This document shows, in pieces, positions 11,852 to 23,805 of a DNA stretch of 64,000 nucleotides. Under the pieces are notes generated by a model that saw nothing but the letters and a program-made list of their open reading frames with translations, was not told where the DNA came from and searched no databases. Each line of letters opens with the position of its first letter. The stretch's first letter is position 1. Source of the DNA: Cliona cf. orientalis (Eukaryota; Porifera; Demospongiae; Clionaida; Clionaidae). The translations under genes and the position numbers were made by a program. The stretch is taken from the NCBI GenBank assembly GCA_963930775.1, contig OZ005690.1, positions 9,532,225 through 9,596,224 on the forward strand, written 5' to 3'.

Positions 11852-12423
11852 TACCGTATAGCTCCAAATTTTCGTGGCACAATATTTTCGTGAATTTCGT
11901 GATTTGACTTCTGATCACGAAAATTTTCCTCACGAAAATTTAGTACTATTGTGGGCGTGGCTACCCAAGCGATCGCGCGTACGCCCGAGTGCTAGTGAAC
12001 GTGTGGAACCTAAGTATGCTAGAGCTGTCTCGGACTCAGTACGCTTACTTCCAAAAAACGAGCAAAAGTTGCCTGCCAAATCCGCAAGGACGTCCAAACA
12101 ACTTCTTTCTTCTTGTATCGATCTGCTAACAATCACGTTGAAGAGGTAGCCAAAGAGGCGACAGTGGAAGGCGCTAAAGGCAGAAAAAGAGGCCCGTGAC
12201 TGGGACTTGAAGCGTATCATCTTTCTCTAGACCTTCACACTGCGAGCCACGTGCAGTTGTGGGCGGAGCGACAATGTGAATTGTCCGCACGGGCGTCGCC
12301 ACGCGGCGGTAATCACGAAAAAATGTAGCGATCACGAAATTTTTATCACGAAAATTTTCTTTCGTGGGATTTTCAGCAGTTTCACGAAATTTTTGGACCA
12401 CGAAAATTTGGAGCTATACGGTA
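11852..12423. mobile_element. TACCGTA-ended foldback element (TTCGTG interior)
   Basis: Ends are TACCGTATAGCTCC and GGAGCTATACGGTA. Both arms carry repeated CACGAAAATTT / AAATTTTCGTG words. The GC-rich middle (11,955-12,300) contains no convincing gene. Length 572 bp. Related-ended elements lie at 17,758, 34,477 and 51,186. Open frames within are arm-derived. Confidence 0.85.
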
Positions 12424-12920
12424 CTTAATCCATCACTACAATTATTACATCGTATCCCTAGTAGCAATTTATTTTTCTTAAACAAGCAATATTTGCCCAG
12501 TATACGTAAGGGTATCGAATCGAGAAATTAATTTGGCACAGATAATAATATTTAATATCATGATTTAGCCTTGTATCCTAGGTAACAGCCATGGTATAAC
12601 TCTCATATACCCCAGCCCTCAGGCATTATAACTCCCTGCCTCTGACAATAGTCCAACTTAACACAGTTGCACTGGCATGCCAAGTTTGTGTGTAGCTACT
12701 AGCTTTTCGCTAGCTATAGCCAGTAGCTCCCACACATAATACAATCACTAGCTGAGGAGTGTTCCAGCTTAATTTATAGACTAACTATTGTACAGATTGT
12801 CATTATGATAGAATCTAGCTATACCTACTGTACTCCAACTCTTCAAGTTTCAAATATGAAAAAGTAAAAAGTCTGCTGATTACACTGACAAAATTAATCA
12901 TGGTCAAGATATTAAACAGA

Positions 12921-13030
12921 TAAACTATGTTTGCCCAGGATACACCATTCATATACCACCTTCACTCTCGGGCTACGCCCTTGAGCTCAGGGTGGTATAT
13001 GAACGGTATATCCTGGGCAACCATAGTTTA
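12921..13030. repeat. Short hairpin element
   Basis: TAAACTATGTTTGCCCAGG and its inverse enclose a small GC-richer loop (CTCGGGCTACGCCC). The arms are about 38 nt with few mismatches, and the whole is 110 bp, directly before the long inverted-repeat element that starts at 13,034. Confidence 0.75.
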
Positions 13031-13033
13031 TCT

Positions 13034-15915
13034 ATCATAGAGTCGGTAGACTCTATAAGTAGGGATGGCCCGGATATGCCATATATGTAATACATTACAA
13101 ATACCCAAATATCTCAAAATAGGTAATTTTATGAAATTTCTAAGTGTGAAAATCAGAATCTCCAGCAAATTGTGCATCTAGCAAGACCAAGATTATTCAT
13201 CAAAACAATTGTACATGCCAGAACCAGATATTTGAAAAATAGCCCATTTCTCATTCATTCTTTCTTTCTTTCTTTCTTTCTTTCTTTTTCATTATCAGGG
13301 CTAACTCAAGACTGTCTGGACCGCTCGCCTTAGTTCTTGTATAAATCCACTCTATTTTGTAGCGCGCAGGTCCATGGCACGTTTGTTTGGCGTTATCTCG
13401 ACAGCTATATATACGAAATGGTGGCGGCGCATTAATTAGTGGGTGTGTCTGATACGCCATTTTGTCATACAATGCGCATGCTCGGAATATGTTGCCATGG
13501 TGAAATCATGTGACTACGGTCAGGGGCATGGCGCGCGCAATCCGGAACGCGTGGCCTGGCTCGAGCTCAACGCTCAGACACTCGCGGCGCTCAGTTCTAG
13601 CTTAGATCTAGGCGTTAGGTTCTCCCGCGCGAGCTAGCTATAGCTTAGTTAACTAGGCCAGTGCGAGCTGAGCGCTATACAGTGAACTAGGTATCGAGTA
13701 GTCTCGCGCAGCCAGACTCTCACCGCTACCTGGGCAGCGTTCTTTGTCCTTGAAGGGAGTGGCTAAGACTTCGCCCGCACGCGCGAACTTCGGTACCTCC
13801 CATCTACTAGCTACTTAATTACACTGAGAGTTGAATGAGCAAGCCATTTAAGATGCATGGCTTTCATAATATTATATTAAAATTATGCTAAGAGCAATAA
13901 AAAAGAACAGAAACAAGTATAAAAAAACAATAAAATTGAAGGATGAAGTAGGGATGGCAGGATCAAAAAGTACACAAACAAGATTTGTAAGGCATAAGCA
14001 TCTGCTATACATCCCTACGCTTGCTTTTTGAGGGGTGCAGAAATTAAATGCAACTGAATGAAAACTGACTATTCTGAACCATCGTGACGACCAGCGAACA
14101 ACCTGAATGTCTCCCCACATGCCACACTCGACAAACTTACATCAACATTAGTAGCTAGGTGCATAGCTAATAATCGAGAAAAGCAAGCGTAGGGATGTAT
14201 AGCAGATGCTTATGCCTTACAAATCTTGTTTGTGTACTTTTTGATCCTGCCATCCCTACTTCATCCTTCAATTTTATTGTTTTTTTATACTTGTTACATA
14301 TAAGGCGAATAAGGAAAAATAATAATACATTAAAGTTTGTCATCTTCAAGTTATTCCACTTCAAAGTATTATTTTGATTACATAACATTGCATAACTAAA
14401 GTATGCTACTTACAATGACAATGTCATAGAATGAAGCTACTATAATGAGAGGGATGTGGTAATAGTTTGATTATAATAATTATAATTATAGAAACCAGTT
14501 GCATATATAATGAATGCACAGGAGTGCAAAACTCTCACCGCTACACGCATGCATGACTCATGCACATGTAGATCTATAATTAGCTATCATATTATCTCAG
14601 TGTGTAATGATAAGTATTGAACTAGATACATACTACCATAATAATATTATGGTAGTATGTATCTAGTTCAATACCCTGCACCTGAGATTTTCTTCAGAGT
14701 CAGTGCATGATATAGGCTAGGGGGAAGGTACCTGCCTATATTATGTCACTATAATATAACTGACTGTTGAAGCCTCTGTGACTACCGTATGTTAAACTCA
14801 ATTATGCACTTGAGAGCCTCTGCCTGTTTATATATTACAAGTATAAAAAACAAAATTGATAGATGAAGTAGGGATGGCAGTGCCAAAAAATACACAAACA
14901 AGATATGTAGGGATAACGTATCACACCCACTAAACATCCCTATACACTTCTGATTCAGTAAGGTATATATCGCTATCCATGGGTTACGGTATTGATTTTC
15001 CATTCCTGCATGTGCCTCATATATTATAATAATATTACGTGTGTCACTGTGCACGGCTACTCAAAAAGCAAGCGTAGGGATGTTTAGTGGGTGTGATACA
15101 TTATCCCTACATATCTTGTTTGTGTATTTTTTGGCACTGCCATCCCTACTTCATCTATCAATTTTATTCAATTGTTTTTTATACTTGTTACTGTTCTTTT
15201 TTTAGTGCCCTCGGGGTAGCTCATGATTGTCACAGTTAATTTCATCAATGCCATCTAGCTGACTAATTTCATAGGGACAGAGGCCGTATACAATGTCGTA
15301 CCATGATGACCTGATATTATGGTTTGCCTATTCATTGTTATTTATTTAATGCTTAGAACTAGCTACAATTTTTTTTCTGGACCAAGAAACTGTGCTCCAA
15401 CAATAATACGCGCACGCGCGCCACTTACATCGGTCACATTACTTCACCATGGCAACACCAAATGAGCATGCGCATTATATGACAAAATGGCCAATCGGAC
15501 TCACCCACTCGCAAAACGCGCGCTGTACACAACCACAATTAAATCGCTGTCCTGGCCTGAAAACACAAAACGAGCGTGCCACAGACTTGCGCGCTCTATA
15601 AAATGGAGTGGATTTATACTCGAACTAAGGTGAGCGATCATGGTAGTCTTGAGTTAGCCCAAGAAAACAGAAAGAAAGAAAGAAAGAAAGATTGAGAAAA
15701 TGGCTATTTTTTGAACATCTGGTTCTGGCATATACAATGGAGTTGATGAATGATCTTGGTCTTGTTAGATCGATAATTTGCTGTAGATTCCGATTTTGAT
15801 ACTTAGAACTCTCATAAAATTATCTGTTTTGAGATATTTTGATATTTGTAATGTATTACATATATGGAGCCTATCCGTGCCATGGCCATCCCTAATAGTT
15901 TACCGACTCTATGAT
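13034..15915. mobile_element. Composite element with long imperfect inverted arms
   Basis: The left arm starts ATCATAGAGTCGGTAGAC and the right arm ends in the inverse near 15,890-15,915. Similarity of the arms extends several hundred bases inward, covering an (AAAG/CTTT)n tract and the matching GCGCATGC-rich stretch at about 13,440-13,520 and 15,450-15,530. Two smaller foldback units lie inside (13,906-14,298 and 14,830-15,195), both with AAGCAAGCGTAGGGATGT and inverse. A related but one-sided copy occurs at 37,067-39,540. No transposase ORF is seen, so it is non-autonomous. Confidence 0.7.
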
Positions 15916-15917
15916 AC

Positions 15918-16138
15918 TGTCACTGCATTGACAACTAACCAGCAAGGCACAGAATGGCAACCATAGCTGCACATTGTTGTATCACTGGGCAGGACTTAAT
16001 GTGACCATTCTTCATTGATGACTGGTAATCCTCAGATGCGTACTTTCTCTCAGACGACCTTTACCATACGGACGGACAAAAATCGCCAAACAATTCAGCA
16101 GTAACCCTCCACCTACGCTTTGCGGCGAGGGTTAATAC
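15918..16138 (-). mobile_element. Second copy of the CCTCGCCGCAAAGCG repeat
   Basis: Reverse complement of the block at 4,299-4,545: it shares AGGTCGTCTGAGAGAAAGTA-like and CAGATGGCAACCACAGCTG-like stretches with substitutions and ends GCGGCGAGGGTTAA. It lies just downstream of the DDB1-like locus (minus strand). Confidence 0.7.
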
Positions 16139-16945
16139 CATGCATACTGAATTCTAATGAATTAAATCAATTATCAGCATACTACAACAATGGTACACAA
16201 ATAAAATTTAATTATTGTATAATAGCTAGCAATATACACAGATTCAACATTGAAACTCTCAGTGTAGCCTGGAAAAGTCCTCAACTAGTTTAAGAACATC
16301 ATCAACCTGGACATCCACTTCACTTCCCTGACTGTCACTTATCTACAGAGTATTGTTACATATTATAGTTACTCATTATTTTTATTGGTATAATTCACTA
16401 AAAAAATCATTTCTGCATTGCGACACAGTCATGAAAATTTAATATCGATGATTATGCCCCCCATCCTTTGTGAAGGGGAGGGGGCTTATACAGGATCCTT
16501 ACATTTCAGTGTGACGACCATTACCGACCCTCAAATACCACGTGGGTGTGCAATCTCAGTACTTTCTCTGGCTATAATAATATTATATTTGATGGGAAAA
16601 ACTTAAGAAAATCAACAAAGTAAGGTACACTATGGCACAAATAGCTAGTTTGCTATAGCTGTAGCTACTGTTTCTATTGGCTTATGGACTCTAATGTTAT
16701 TTTATCTTTACAGTGAGGGAGGGAGCAGGGACGGGGGAGCATATTTGCAGGATTCTACGGTACGGCCATCACAATCAGTAGCAGTCTATACAATAATATT
16801 ATTATACTTCATATAATATGACATGTACATTATCGTATACCAGAGTATAATAATATTAATTATAACACTAAAACTGTCCAAGTTAATAAGTATTGTAGCA
16901 ACCAAGCAACTTGGCAAAATTAATAGAATATTATTAGAAAATTAT

Positions 16946-17128
16946 TACCGTATAGTAGGAAACTTTGGCGAGAATTTAATTTGGTGATTCAGTAATTCGG
17001 CATAGATCACCAATTTGGCTTAATGCATTCACACCTATGGCAGTAAGCATTCTGATCGCCACATTTAAACCTAACGGAGAGCCATTTTGTCAGATTTAAT
17101 GTTCGCCAAAGTTACCACCTATGTGGTA
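16946..17128. mobile_element. Diverged TACCGTA-ended element
   Basis: Begins TACCGTATAGTAGGAAAC and has TTTGGCG words in its left arm, with inverse TTCGCCAAAGTT near the right end. The right terminus is degraded (TATGTGGTA). It lies in the last intron of the DDB1-like locus. Confidence 0.55.
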
Positions 17129-17380
17129 TAGCTATATGCACCACTTTTACGACACAATCATGTATTCTAATATAATTTGGCAGGGCAGGATACACTTCAT
17201 GTTCAATATTGCCGACCGATTTGATGACACGCGACATCTTCTTCTCCAGTCGACTGAGCAGCTCAAACACAGACGGCTCAAGCTGAAAGATGATTCCTGA
17301 TTCATGCAAGGAATAATCATATGTATAGTTAGCAGTTTTAAGACATAGAGTACCATGCACTTGTATGCTACATAGTTATC

Positions 17381-17566
17381 CAGCGTTTCATTGGGGGGGG
17401 GGGGGGGGGGAGCACTCCCCTTGGAAATGTGAGCACTACATTATTCTTTAAGGATGAAAAAACACCTGTAGGTAGCATTACTATAGTCCGCCCCCCTAAC
17501 TCTACAATTGTCACATTTGCCCCCCCCCCCCCCCCCCCTTTGATAAAAATCCTAAATGAAACACTG
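17381..17566. mobile_element. Small transposon with G/C homopolymer arms
   Basis: Ends are CAGCGTTTCATT and AATGAAACACTG. A run of about 20 G follows the left end and a run of about 18 C precedes the right end, so the element folds back. A related element with CAGAGTTTCATC / GATGAAACCCTG ends is at 35,699-35,940. Confidence 0.6.
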
Positions 17567-17757
17567 CTACCATATTATTCAATTTCTTAGCATACAGTGT
17601 ATCATACCAATGCTGCCATTTACTCCACCAAAGATGGTCGGCTTTCCTTGAATGGGAAGGGGGTGTGTCCCTGGATGCTCCATTACAAGAGAACCTATTG
17701 TACAGGATAGAAGTGAAAGCTATTATAAAGTATGTTGTGGTATATTATGTAAGTGCA

Positions 17758-17978
17758 TACCGTATAGCCGGAAATATTGGCTGGCATTAAATTTGGCGGT
17801 TGAGCCCCAAATCGCTATTAGAAGAATATTGGCGGATTTAAATTTGGCGATTCGGTACGGGATCGCCATACGTATATATGCGAGTAGGAAATTTTGGCGG
17901 ATTTTAATCTGGCGGTTGTAATATAGACCGCCAAACCGCCAAATTTAATTCCCCGCCAAATTTTCCGGCTATACGGTA
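17758..17978. mobile_element. TACCGTA-ended foldback element (TTTGGCG interior)
   Basis: Ends are TACCGTATAGCCGGAAA and TTTCCGGCTATACGGTA (with one difference). The interior is built from AATTTGGCG / CGCCAAATT words. 221 bp, in an intron of the DDB1-like locus. Confidence 0.85.
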
Positions 17979-18720
17979 GCTAATTCCTTGCTACCACAAT
18001 CCATAAGCGCACATACTAGTCAATAAAATTAACAATACTCTTTACCTCTTTGAAACACATTAACACTTTCTCCAACGTATATCCTTGAAGGCTGCAGCAT
18101 GTAGCGAAGGTCCTCTTCAACAGCGGCCTCACTGCAATGATGAAATAATATTAATATTCATTCAATGTTGATCCAGATAGTGACACTTTTGCTAATTATA
18201 ATATAATATAATTGATAGTTATGAGCAGAGTGTTTAGAGGTAAATATTCACAGGAATGCATATTACACATGTGATGACCTTTACCAAAAACTGGAAGCTG
18301 TTTTCCATAATTAATTTTAAGTATTGTAACGGAAATCCTACAGATATATAAAAGAAATCCTAAAACGTGGCCATCTCACCTATTCTTCTGGCAGATATAG
18401 AGATGTCTCCCATCAGCTCCAAGGAACACCTCGTCATCGATCATCTCAATGGCCGTGAGGAAGACAGGGTTGAGGCTGATGTCCACTGCTATCTCCTCAA
18501 GCTTACTCTCATCAGACTTGTACACTAGAAGCTTCATCGAGCGAAGAAGGTCACCAACCTGAAAGAGTAGGTACATGTACATGGACAACAAAATCTATCA
18601 TTTCATAACATTAAACTACACATGTATATACATGGAGTGATTGATGACCTTTACCAGAATACCACATTTTTTTCCATAAATAGTTGTATGTTCTATTGGA
18701 GTATGGTATTCAGAGCTTAC

Positions 18721-18936
18721 TAGAATGAAGTCTCCTTTAGTCTTTAAGAAGAGTGAGAGAATGTTATTCTGATAACTGCACTCCTCCACAAGCGCTGACT
18801 CTTCATCATTCCACGACAGAACACACACAGCATGGTTGACACTGATAGCCAGCTTGCTACTGGAGAATGGAACTACTTGGTAGATACACTGTAGCTCCTG
18901 CCTTCACTTGACTGTGGACAAGGTGAAGCTGCTTAC
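18721..18936 (-). pseudogene. DDB1: DDB1-like exon with a 4-nt insertion
   Basis: The 216-nt exon starts in phase 1 with SKQLHLVHSQVKAGATVY, then shifts frame near 18,883-18,889, and continues as YQVVPFSSSKLAISVNHAV and NNILSLFLKTKGDFIL. Only a length 4 nt shorter would make the exit phase match the next exon (18558-18380, VGDLLRSMKLLVYK). The lesion looks like a small local TCTA duplication. Both flanks are well conserved with DDB1. Confidence 0.8.
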
Positions 18937-19452
18937 CTACATTGTACATATACATGTAAAATACAGGTTAATTGATACATGTACCTCTGTATTTATGGTA
19001 GATTATCAAGCAGAGTATACTCATATAGTCCATAGTATGGACTAAGCACAAACAAGCCCATTATAGATCACATGAAAGGGGGGGGGGGGGGGGGTTCGAT
19101 CACACCCCACTCCAGATGGCCAGTATTGGTAGGCAGACATGCAGTATAGCCTGGTACAATTTTGTACACGTACTATAAGCATTGGTACATGTATCTCATC
19201 TAGTGTACAATGCACAAGCACAAGCCAACTCTCTAGCTGGAAATGGTCGTCAAAAAGTGGGCGTGGCCGCGAAAAGTGGGGTCTGATCGAACCCCCCCCC
19301 CCCCTGAGTATGGGCTGACAAAAATAATGTACATGTAGGTCACCGTAGCAACCATACATTGTGAATGTTACACAGTAGAGGATACACAATATATGGATTC
19401 ATCCCCCCCCCACACACACTAGCTCATTAATCTCACTCAATCTTGTACTTAC

Positions 19453-19925
19453 TGTCTGTGACTTGAAACACCAGGACTCTTCCCTGAGTTGGCTCTTTCT
19501 CTCCAACATCAACAAACGCAGTGCCCACAACATAAAAGGTGTTCCTGGTGTCAGCACTTTCCCCCAGGGTGCAAGAGGTCAAGCTGACAGCTTGCTCTCC
19601 TTGACAGAGCTGGTGGCCATGAATGACTGTGCACGTAAGTGAGAGAGAGATGCAGGAGGGAGAGAGAGGGAGTGACAGAGAGAAAGAGAGATAGAGAGTG
19701 AGAGAAAGTGAGAGAGAGAGAGAGAGAGAGAGAAAGAGTCAAACAGACAGAGAGAGATATGTGTAAACGTACATGCGTATGCAATGAGCTCATTACTGTA
19801 AACATGCACATGTACCTTCATATGAATTTTGATCCACTAGTAATACACTGAATGTTTCAGTCTCGTCACAGCTTTCTAACGAGGGGAGTGTCACTGACTC
19901 AGGGGTACTGCTCACAGATACATTG
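19453..19925 (-). pseudogene. DDB1: DDB1-like exons, third propeller
   Basis: Exon 19925-19816 (110 nt) ends in FSVLLVDQNSYE, equivalent to the family's 'NLLIIDQHTFE'. Exon 19626-19453 (174 nt) has IHGHQLCQGEQAVSLTSCTL, FYVVGTAFVD and GRVLVFQVTD. They join in phase 1. The first exon lies 13 nt from the left end of a 773-bp inverted-repeat element in the preceding intron (19,939-20,711). Confidence 0.87.
19641..19745. repeat. GA-rich microsatellite
   Basis: Purine tract of GAGA/GGGA type in an intron of the DDB1-like locus. Any long open frames across it are low-complexity artefacts. Confidence 0.85.
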
Positions 19926-19938
19926 CTAATGGTTGTGC

Positions 19939-20711
19939 CATAGATCATATAGACTACGTAACCGGGATTGGAAACTGCTCACGTGAGCAATAGAGTTAAT
20001 GCAAGCCATGGCGGGCACTCCGTGTCCCTAGACCGAGGCAGCTGAACATGGCTCTACTGCAGCCTGTGTTGGTGCTGTAGCTAAGTGGAGGTAACGAAAG
20101 TAAAGTTCAATGATGGAAGAATACTACTAGCAAAAGTTTTTGATGAGCGCAACTATCTACGGCAGTCTTTTCGGGGCACAAAGTTGTTCACTGCTATTTC
20201 AGTCGTCTTCGTCCATACTTGCCCCATAGGATGCTGTACAAACCACTTTCGGGACTGTATCTCGATTCGCGTGGCAGCAGCTACCAAAAACCGAAGCTCA
20301 AAGTCAAAATATGGCGCCTCTGCACTAGGATAGCCACTATTTGGAGGATACACTGCTGCAGCTGAGCCAGAAACCGCCAGAAGCACAAAAAACCGACGCC
20401 ATCTTGAAGTCGCCTCGTTATTGGGACTAGAACACCTCAGATACTGAAGTAAGGAACTTCTCGTCACTACAAATAGTTAGAAAAAGGCCTTGTCCACGAG
20501 GATAGCTAAATTATAAGGTTGTAAATGTTTCTGTTTAGTAGCTATTGTCAAAAATATTTGGAAAATGTGTGATTTTTGGCCATTTTTTGTGTTTTTTTCG
20601 CAATTTTTGTGCATTTTTGTGGTTTTTCGGGGCGACACGGATTGCACCAGTGGACTCTTTTGCTCACGTGAGCAGTTTCCAATCCCGGTTACGTAGTCTA
20701 TATGATCTATG
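19939..20711. mobile_element. 773-bp TIR element, hAT-like
   Basis: Terminal inverted repeats begin CATAGATCATATAGACTACG and run at least 45 nt, to GCTCACGTGAGCAA. The sequence GTTGTGC flanks both sides (19,932-19,938 and 20,712-20,718), an apparent 7-8 bp target duplication that suggests hAT. The interior, roughly 19,990-20,650, has short open frames but nothing recognisable as transposase, so it is a non-autonomous copy. It interrupts a DDB1-like intron next to exon 19925-19816. Confidence 0.8.
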
Positions 20712-20957
20712 GTTGTGCTGACACTGCATAGGGATGGTGGTATGTGGCAAGGAGGTGTAATACATAATTATTACAGTAGTGTGTGCACATGTATACAAGA
20801 GAAAGTGCAGAGATCGCGTGCCCGGCAGTCGGTAATGGTTGTCACACGGAAATGTTACGATCTCGCTTATAAGCCCTTCCCTGGTTTTGCCAAATGCTAG
20901 CATGCACAAAGGGGGGGGGGGGGGGGGGGGGGTTAATCGTGATATTCTATGTACATG

Positions 20958-21135
20958 TACAGTATAGCAGGAAATACACGAAAGAGAACTTTCACGGAAT
21001 GCTAACTCATTCATATATATGTAAGTGGGTGGGGCATGCCGCAATTTTATGGAGGAAAAAGTACGTTCACAGATGGCTATCAAAATGCAAAGTTCGTGGA
21101 AGTTTTCGCCCTCAAAAATTTTCCAGTATACAGTA
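20958..21135. mobile_element. TACAGTA-ended relative of the TACCGTA elements
   Basis: Ends are TACAGTATAGCAGGAAA and TTTTCCAGTATACAGTA. Arms contain CACGAAAG-type words. 178 bp, next to DDB1-like exon 21256-21152 and just downstream of a 22-G run. Confidence 0.65.
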
Positions 21136-21151
21136 TTATAATGACCTGTAC

Positions 21152-21937
21152 CTTTGTCTGAGTGGTTTGAATGTCTTGGGGTCGTCTGTGGAAGCTATGT
21201 CAATACGGCAGCTGACAACAGCAAATGAGTGAGAGCTCTCTTGGTAGGCTATGCGTCTAATGGAGGTAAATTTCATGATAAGAGTAACATAATTCACAAC
21301 CTATTTGTACATAATATTATGTGCTATTGTTCATGTGTACATGTACATACATGTACATGTATGTGCACAACAATAATACCGCCCACTCCCAGGTAAGCAC
21401 CCATGTACCGCATTTTAAGTGTCCACTCTTTGATATGTGCCTACATGTACGTACCGCATTTCAAGGGGTCAATGTAGCACCTTCTATACAAACATATGGA
21501 AGTTATATTGCGGGTAAGCACCCATGAAAACCAAAATCGCGATTTATGTTTAACCGCCCATTAACACTTACCCGGGACACTACAGCAATTCAATAGCTGT
21601 GCATACACACATGCATAATAATAAAAATCTTTAACTATTCAAAATAGATCCGCTACACATACATGTAATGTATAGTATGTGTTACTGTGTACTTTGGTGT
21701 CTCTCCAAGGGGAATAGTTTGTATGTGGAGCATTTGAATTTGATCAACTGATCCAATGAGAAGAGTATTGTCATCAACAAGGGCTAGACTGTAAAAAAGA
21801 GAGAAGAGAGTATGTGATGGGAGAGAGGGAGGGGAGAGAGAGGGAGAGAGTGAAAGAGAGAGAGAGAGAGGGGGGGAGAGAGAGGGAGAGGGAGAGAGAT
21901 AGGGGGGGAGAGAGAGGGGGGGAGAGAGAGGGAGAGG

Positions 21938-21971
<34 letters not shown>

Positions 21972-22768
21972 GGGGGGGGGGGAGAGAGAGGGAGAGGGAG
22001 AGAGAGGGGGGGGGAGGGAGTGGGATGTGATAATATAATGTATGCATTGTATACAGTTGGGGGTATATACCTGTCTTTAAATGCTTCTGAGTTGAGAGTA
22101 CATAAATAATTGACTTCCTATGAAGAGAGCAAGAATCAAAGCACTGCAACCAATGCTAGAATACATGTACATGTACATGTACCTTGAGATTGACATTTGA
22201 AAAGAGGAGTTTATGATTACTAGTGTAGATGATGGTGGGATGGTTGGAGCAGGCAAACACATTAGTCACTCCTGCTGGTCGAAACAACTTGAGCACGATC
22301 GGCTTCGTACCGAGAACAACCTTCTTACTGGAACTCAGCTGACCTGTACACATGTACATGTATGTGCTAAGTCTTATGTAAATACGTGACAATAACCAAT
22401 AATAATAATAAATGCTAAGACAGGGACTCGCGAAGCGTACAAAATCTTGTAGCCATTCCATAACTACCGTAGTTAATCAAATACAATATATGATCCAATT
22501 TAACGTAAGAAATTAGCATTTTACGAATTCTCATAACGTATATGCATGGAGCGATTGACGATCTTTACCTGAAAATCGCAGGTTTTCAAAATTGAAATTA
22601 TTTTTTTCCATATGTAGTATTAAGTACGGTGTTTATCCCTTTTGCTGATTGAGCCATTACCAGTGTTTGTTTCCAGTTGATAGTAGACGAGGCATCTATC
22701 ACCCAGGGCACAGAGAAGGTAGTGATAGCCACTGAACGTCACCATCAAGATGGAGCGAGGAATGATAT
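21152..22768 (-). pseudogene. DDB1: DDB1-like exons, second and third propeller junction
   Basis: Five exons: 22768-22661 (IIPRSILMVTF, HYLLCALGD), 22343-22183 ([36 protein letters not shown]), 22117-22071 (EVNYLCTLNSEAF), 21788-21693 (LALVDDNTLLIGSVDQIQML) and 21256-21152 (IAYQESSHSFAVVSCRID). Lengths 108, 161, 47, 96 and 105 nt keep frame when joined. No lesion is seen in this stretch. Two homopurine tracts and a TACCGTA/TACAGTA-ended element (20,958-21,135) lie in or beside the introns. Confidence 0.87.
21793..22021. repeat. Long homopurine tract
   Basis: About 230 nt of GAGAGAGGGG-type sequence in an intron of the DDB1-like locus. The matching open frames on both strands are low-complexity artefacts. 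Confidence 0.9.
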
Positions 22769-23002
22769 CTATATATAGGGATGTATGTGCGTAGAGCGGG
22801 GGTTTTTTTGGGGGGGGGGGGGGGGGGGGGGATGCTGATGATGCATACATGTATGCACCAGTACAAGCATGCATGAGAATTTAGTACGTCAATCTCGTAC
22901 TGCGATACCAAACCTACATTGAAAGGGCCAAACATCCACTCAGTTGTTAAACGGGAACACTAATTGCAATAAAAGGCAAAGCCAATTACATATACATGTA
23001 CA

Positions 23003-23626
23003 TTAGCCTCGAACCCAGGCTCACTTTCGGGGGAGGGGAAAGAGAGCCTGGTACACACTGTCTGCGCATCCGCAAGGTTTACGGAGCAATTTCTAGTATA
23101 ATTCGCCGGACACTATCGCTACCACGCGGTCGGACATGTATGGACAAGGTATACTAAGCAGCCGAAGTCGGTGAAGCTTAAAGACGCGATATTTCTCTAG
23201 ACTGTTGTATACAAGACTTCCTTCGCTCTCCTCTCACTTTAATCAAACCTTCACGAGCTTCAAAGACCTGACAAAGTCCTTTCGTTGCCATTGGACAACC
23301 GCTTGTATCGACAGTCCCGGTTATTCACCAAAAAACTTTCACTAAAAGTGAGTAGAACTTCTTCTCGTAGCTTCTTTATTCTTCCTCTATCAATGTTGCT
23401 CGGTTATGACAGCTAGACTTGTCGCAACAAGTGTCCATAGCCCGAATCGCGGCCAACATAGACGATTTTTAGGCATACTTGTGGGGTCAAGGTTCACGTT
23501 TACGGGTAGATAAACGGACAAAAATACGAATTCCCAGGATTTCTGGGAATTTTGGCGCATGCGCAGACAGTGTGTACCAGGCTCTCTTCCCCCTCCCCCC
23601 GAAAGTGAGCCTGGGTTCGAGGCTAA
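23003..23626. mobile_element. 624-bp foldback element
   Basis: The left end TTAGCCTCGAACCCAGGCTC and its inverse at the right end continue as about 75-nt arms containing a C/G run and GAGAGCCTGGTACACACTG. The middle has no recognised gene. It lies in a DDB1-like intron flanked by ACATGTAC words. Confidence 0.8.
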
Positions 23627-23805
23627 CATGTACATGTACGTGTAAATACTGTATTGCATATCAGAATATTGATATAAAATCTTGCCATGGTAAGATTTTG
23701 ACGAAACATAAAACAATACATGTACATGTGTACATGCACTTCACTACGGTAGCAAATGACTAAGATTAATTAAAAATAACTAATCTAGATCTACTTATAC
23801 TGTAC

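Larger units (their letters stand above)
16259..18558 (-). pseudogene. DDB1: DDB1-like 3' exons
   Basis: Exons 18558-18380 (IEMIDDEVFLGADGRHLYI), 18131-18046 (RIYVGESVNVFQ), 17694-17608 (GSLVMEHPGTHPLPIQGKPT), 17296-17196 (LSRLEKKMSRVIKSVGNIEH) and 16342-16259 (DDVLKLVEDFSRLH then TGA). The last gives the acidic C-terminal helix typical of DDB1. The family segment between 'VGKIEH' and that helix, about 45 residues, is not found between 16,343 and 17,195. Splicing across keeps frame, so an exon may have been lost cleanly. Confidence 0.85.

Noticed and set aside
20153-20467. 104-codon minus-strand frame inside the 773-bp element
   Set aside because: No recognisable transposase motif or homology, and it lies within a non-autonomous inverted-repeat element.
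21784-22149. Long open frames across GA/CT-rich tracts (also 19,551-19,821 and 25,306-25,903)
   Set aside because: They encode only Ser/Leu/Pro or Arg/Glu/Gly runs from microsatellites inside DDB1-like introns. They cross real exon borders in the wrong frame.
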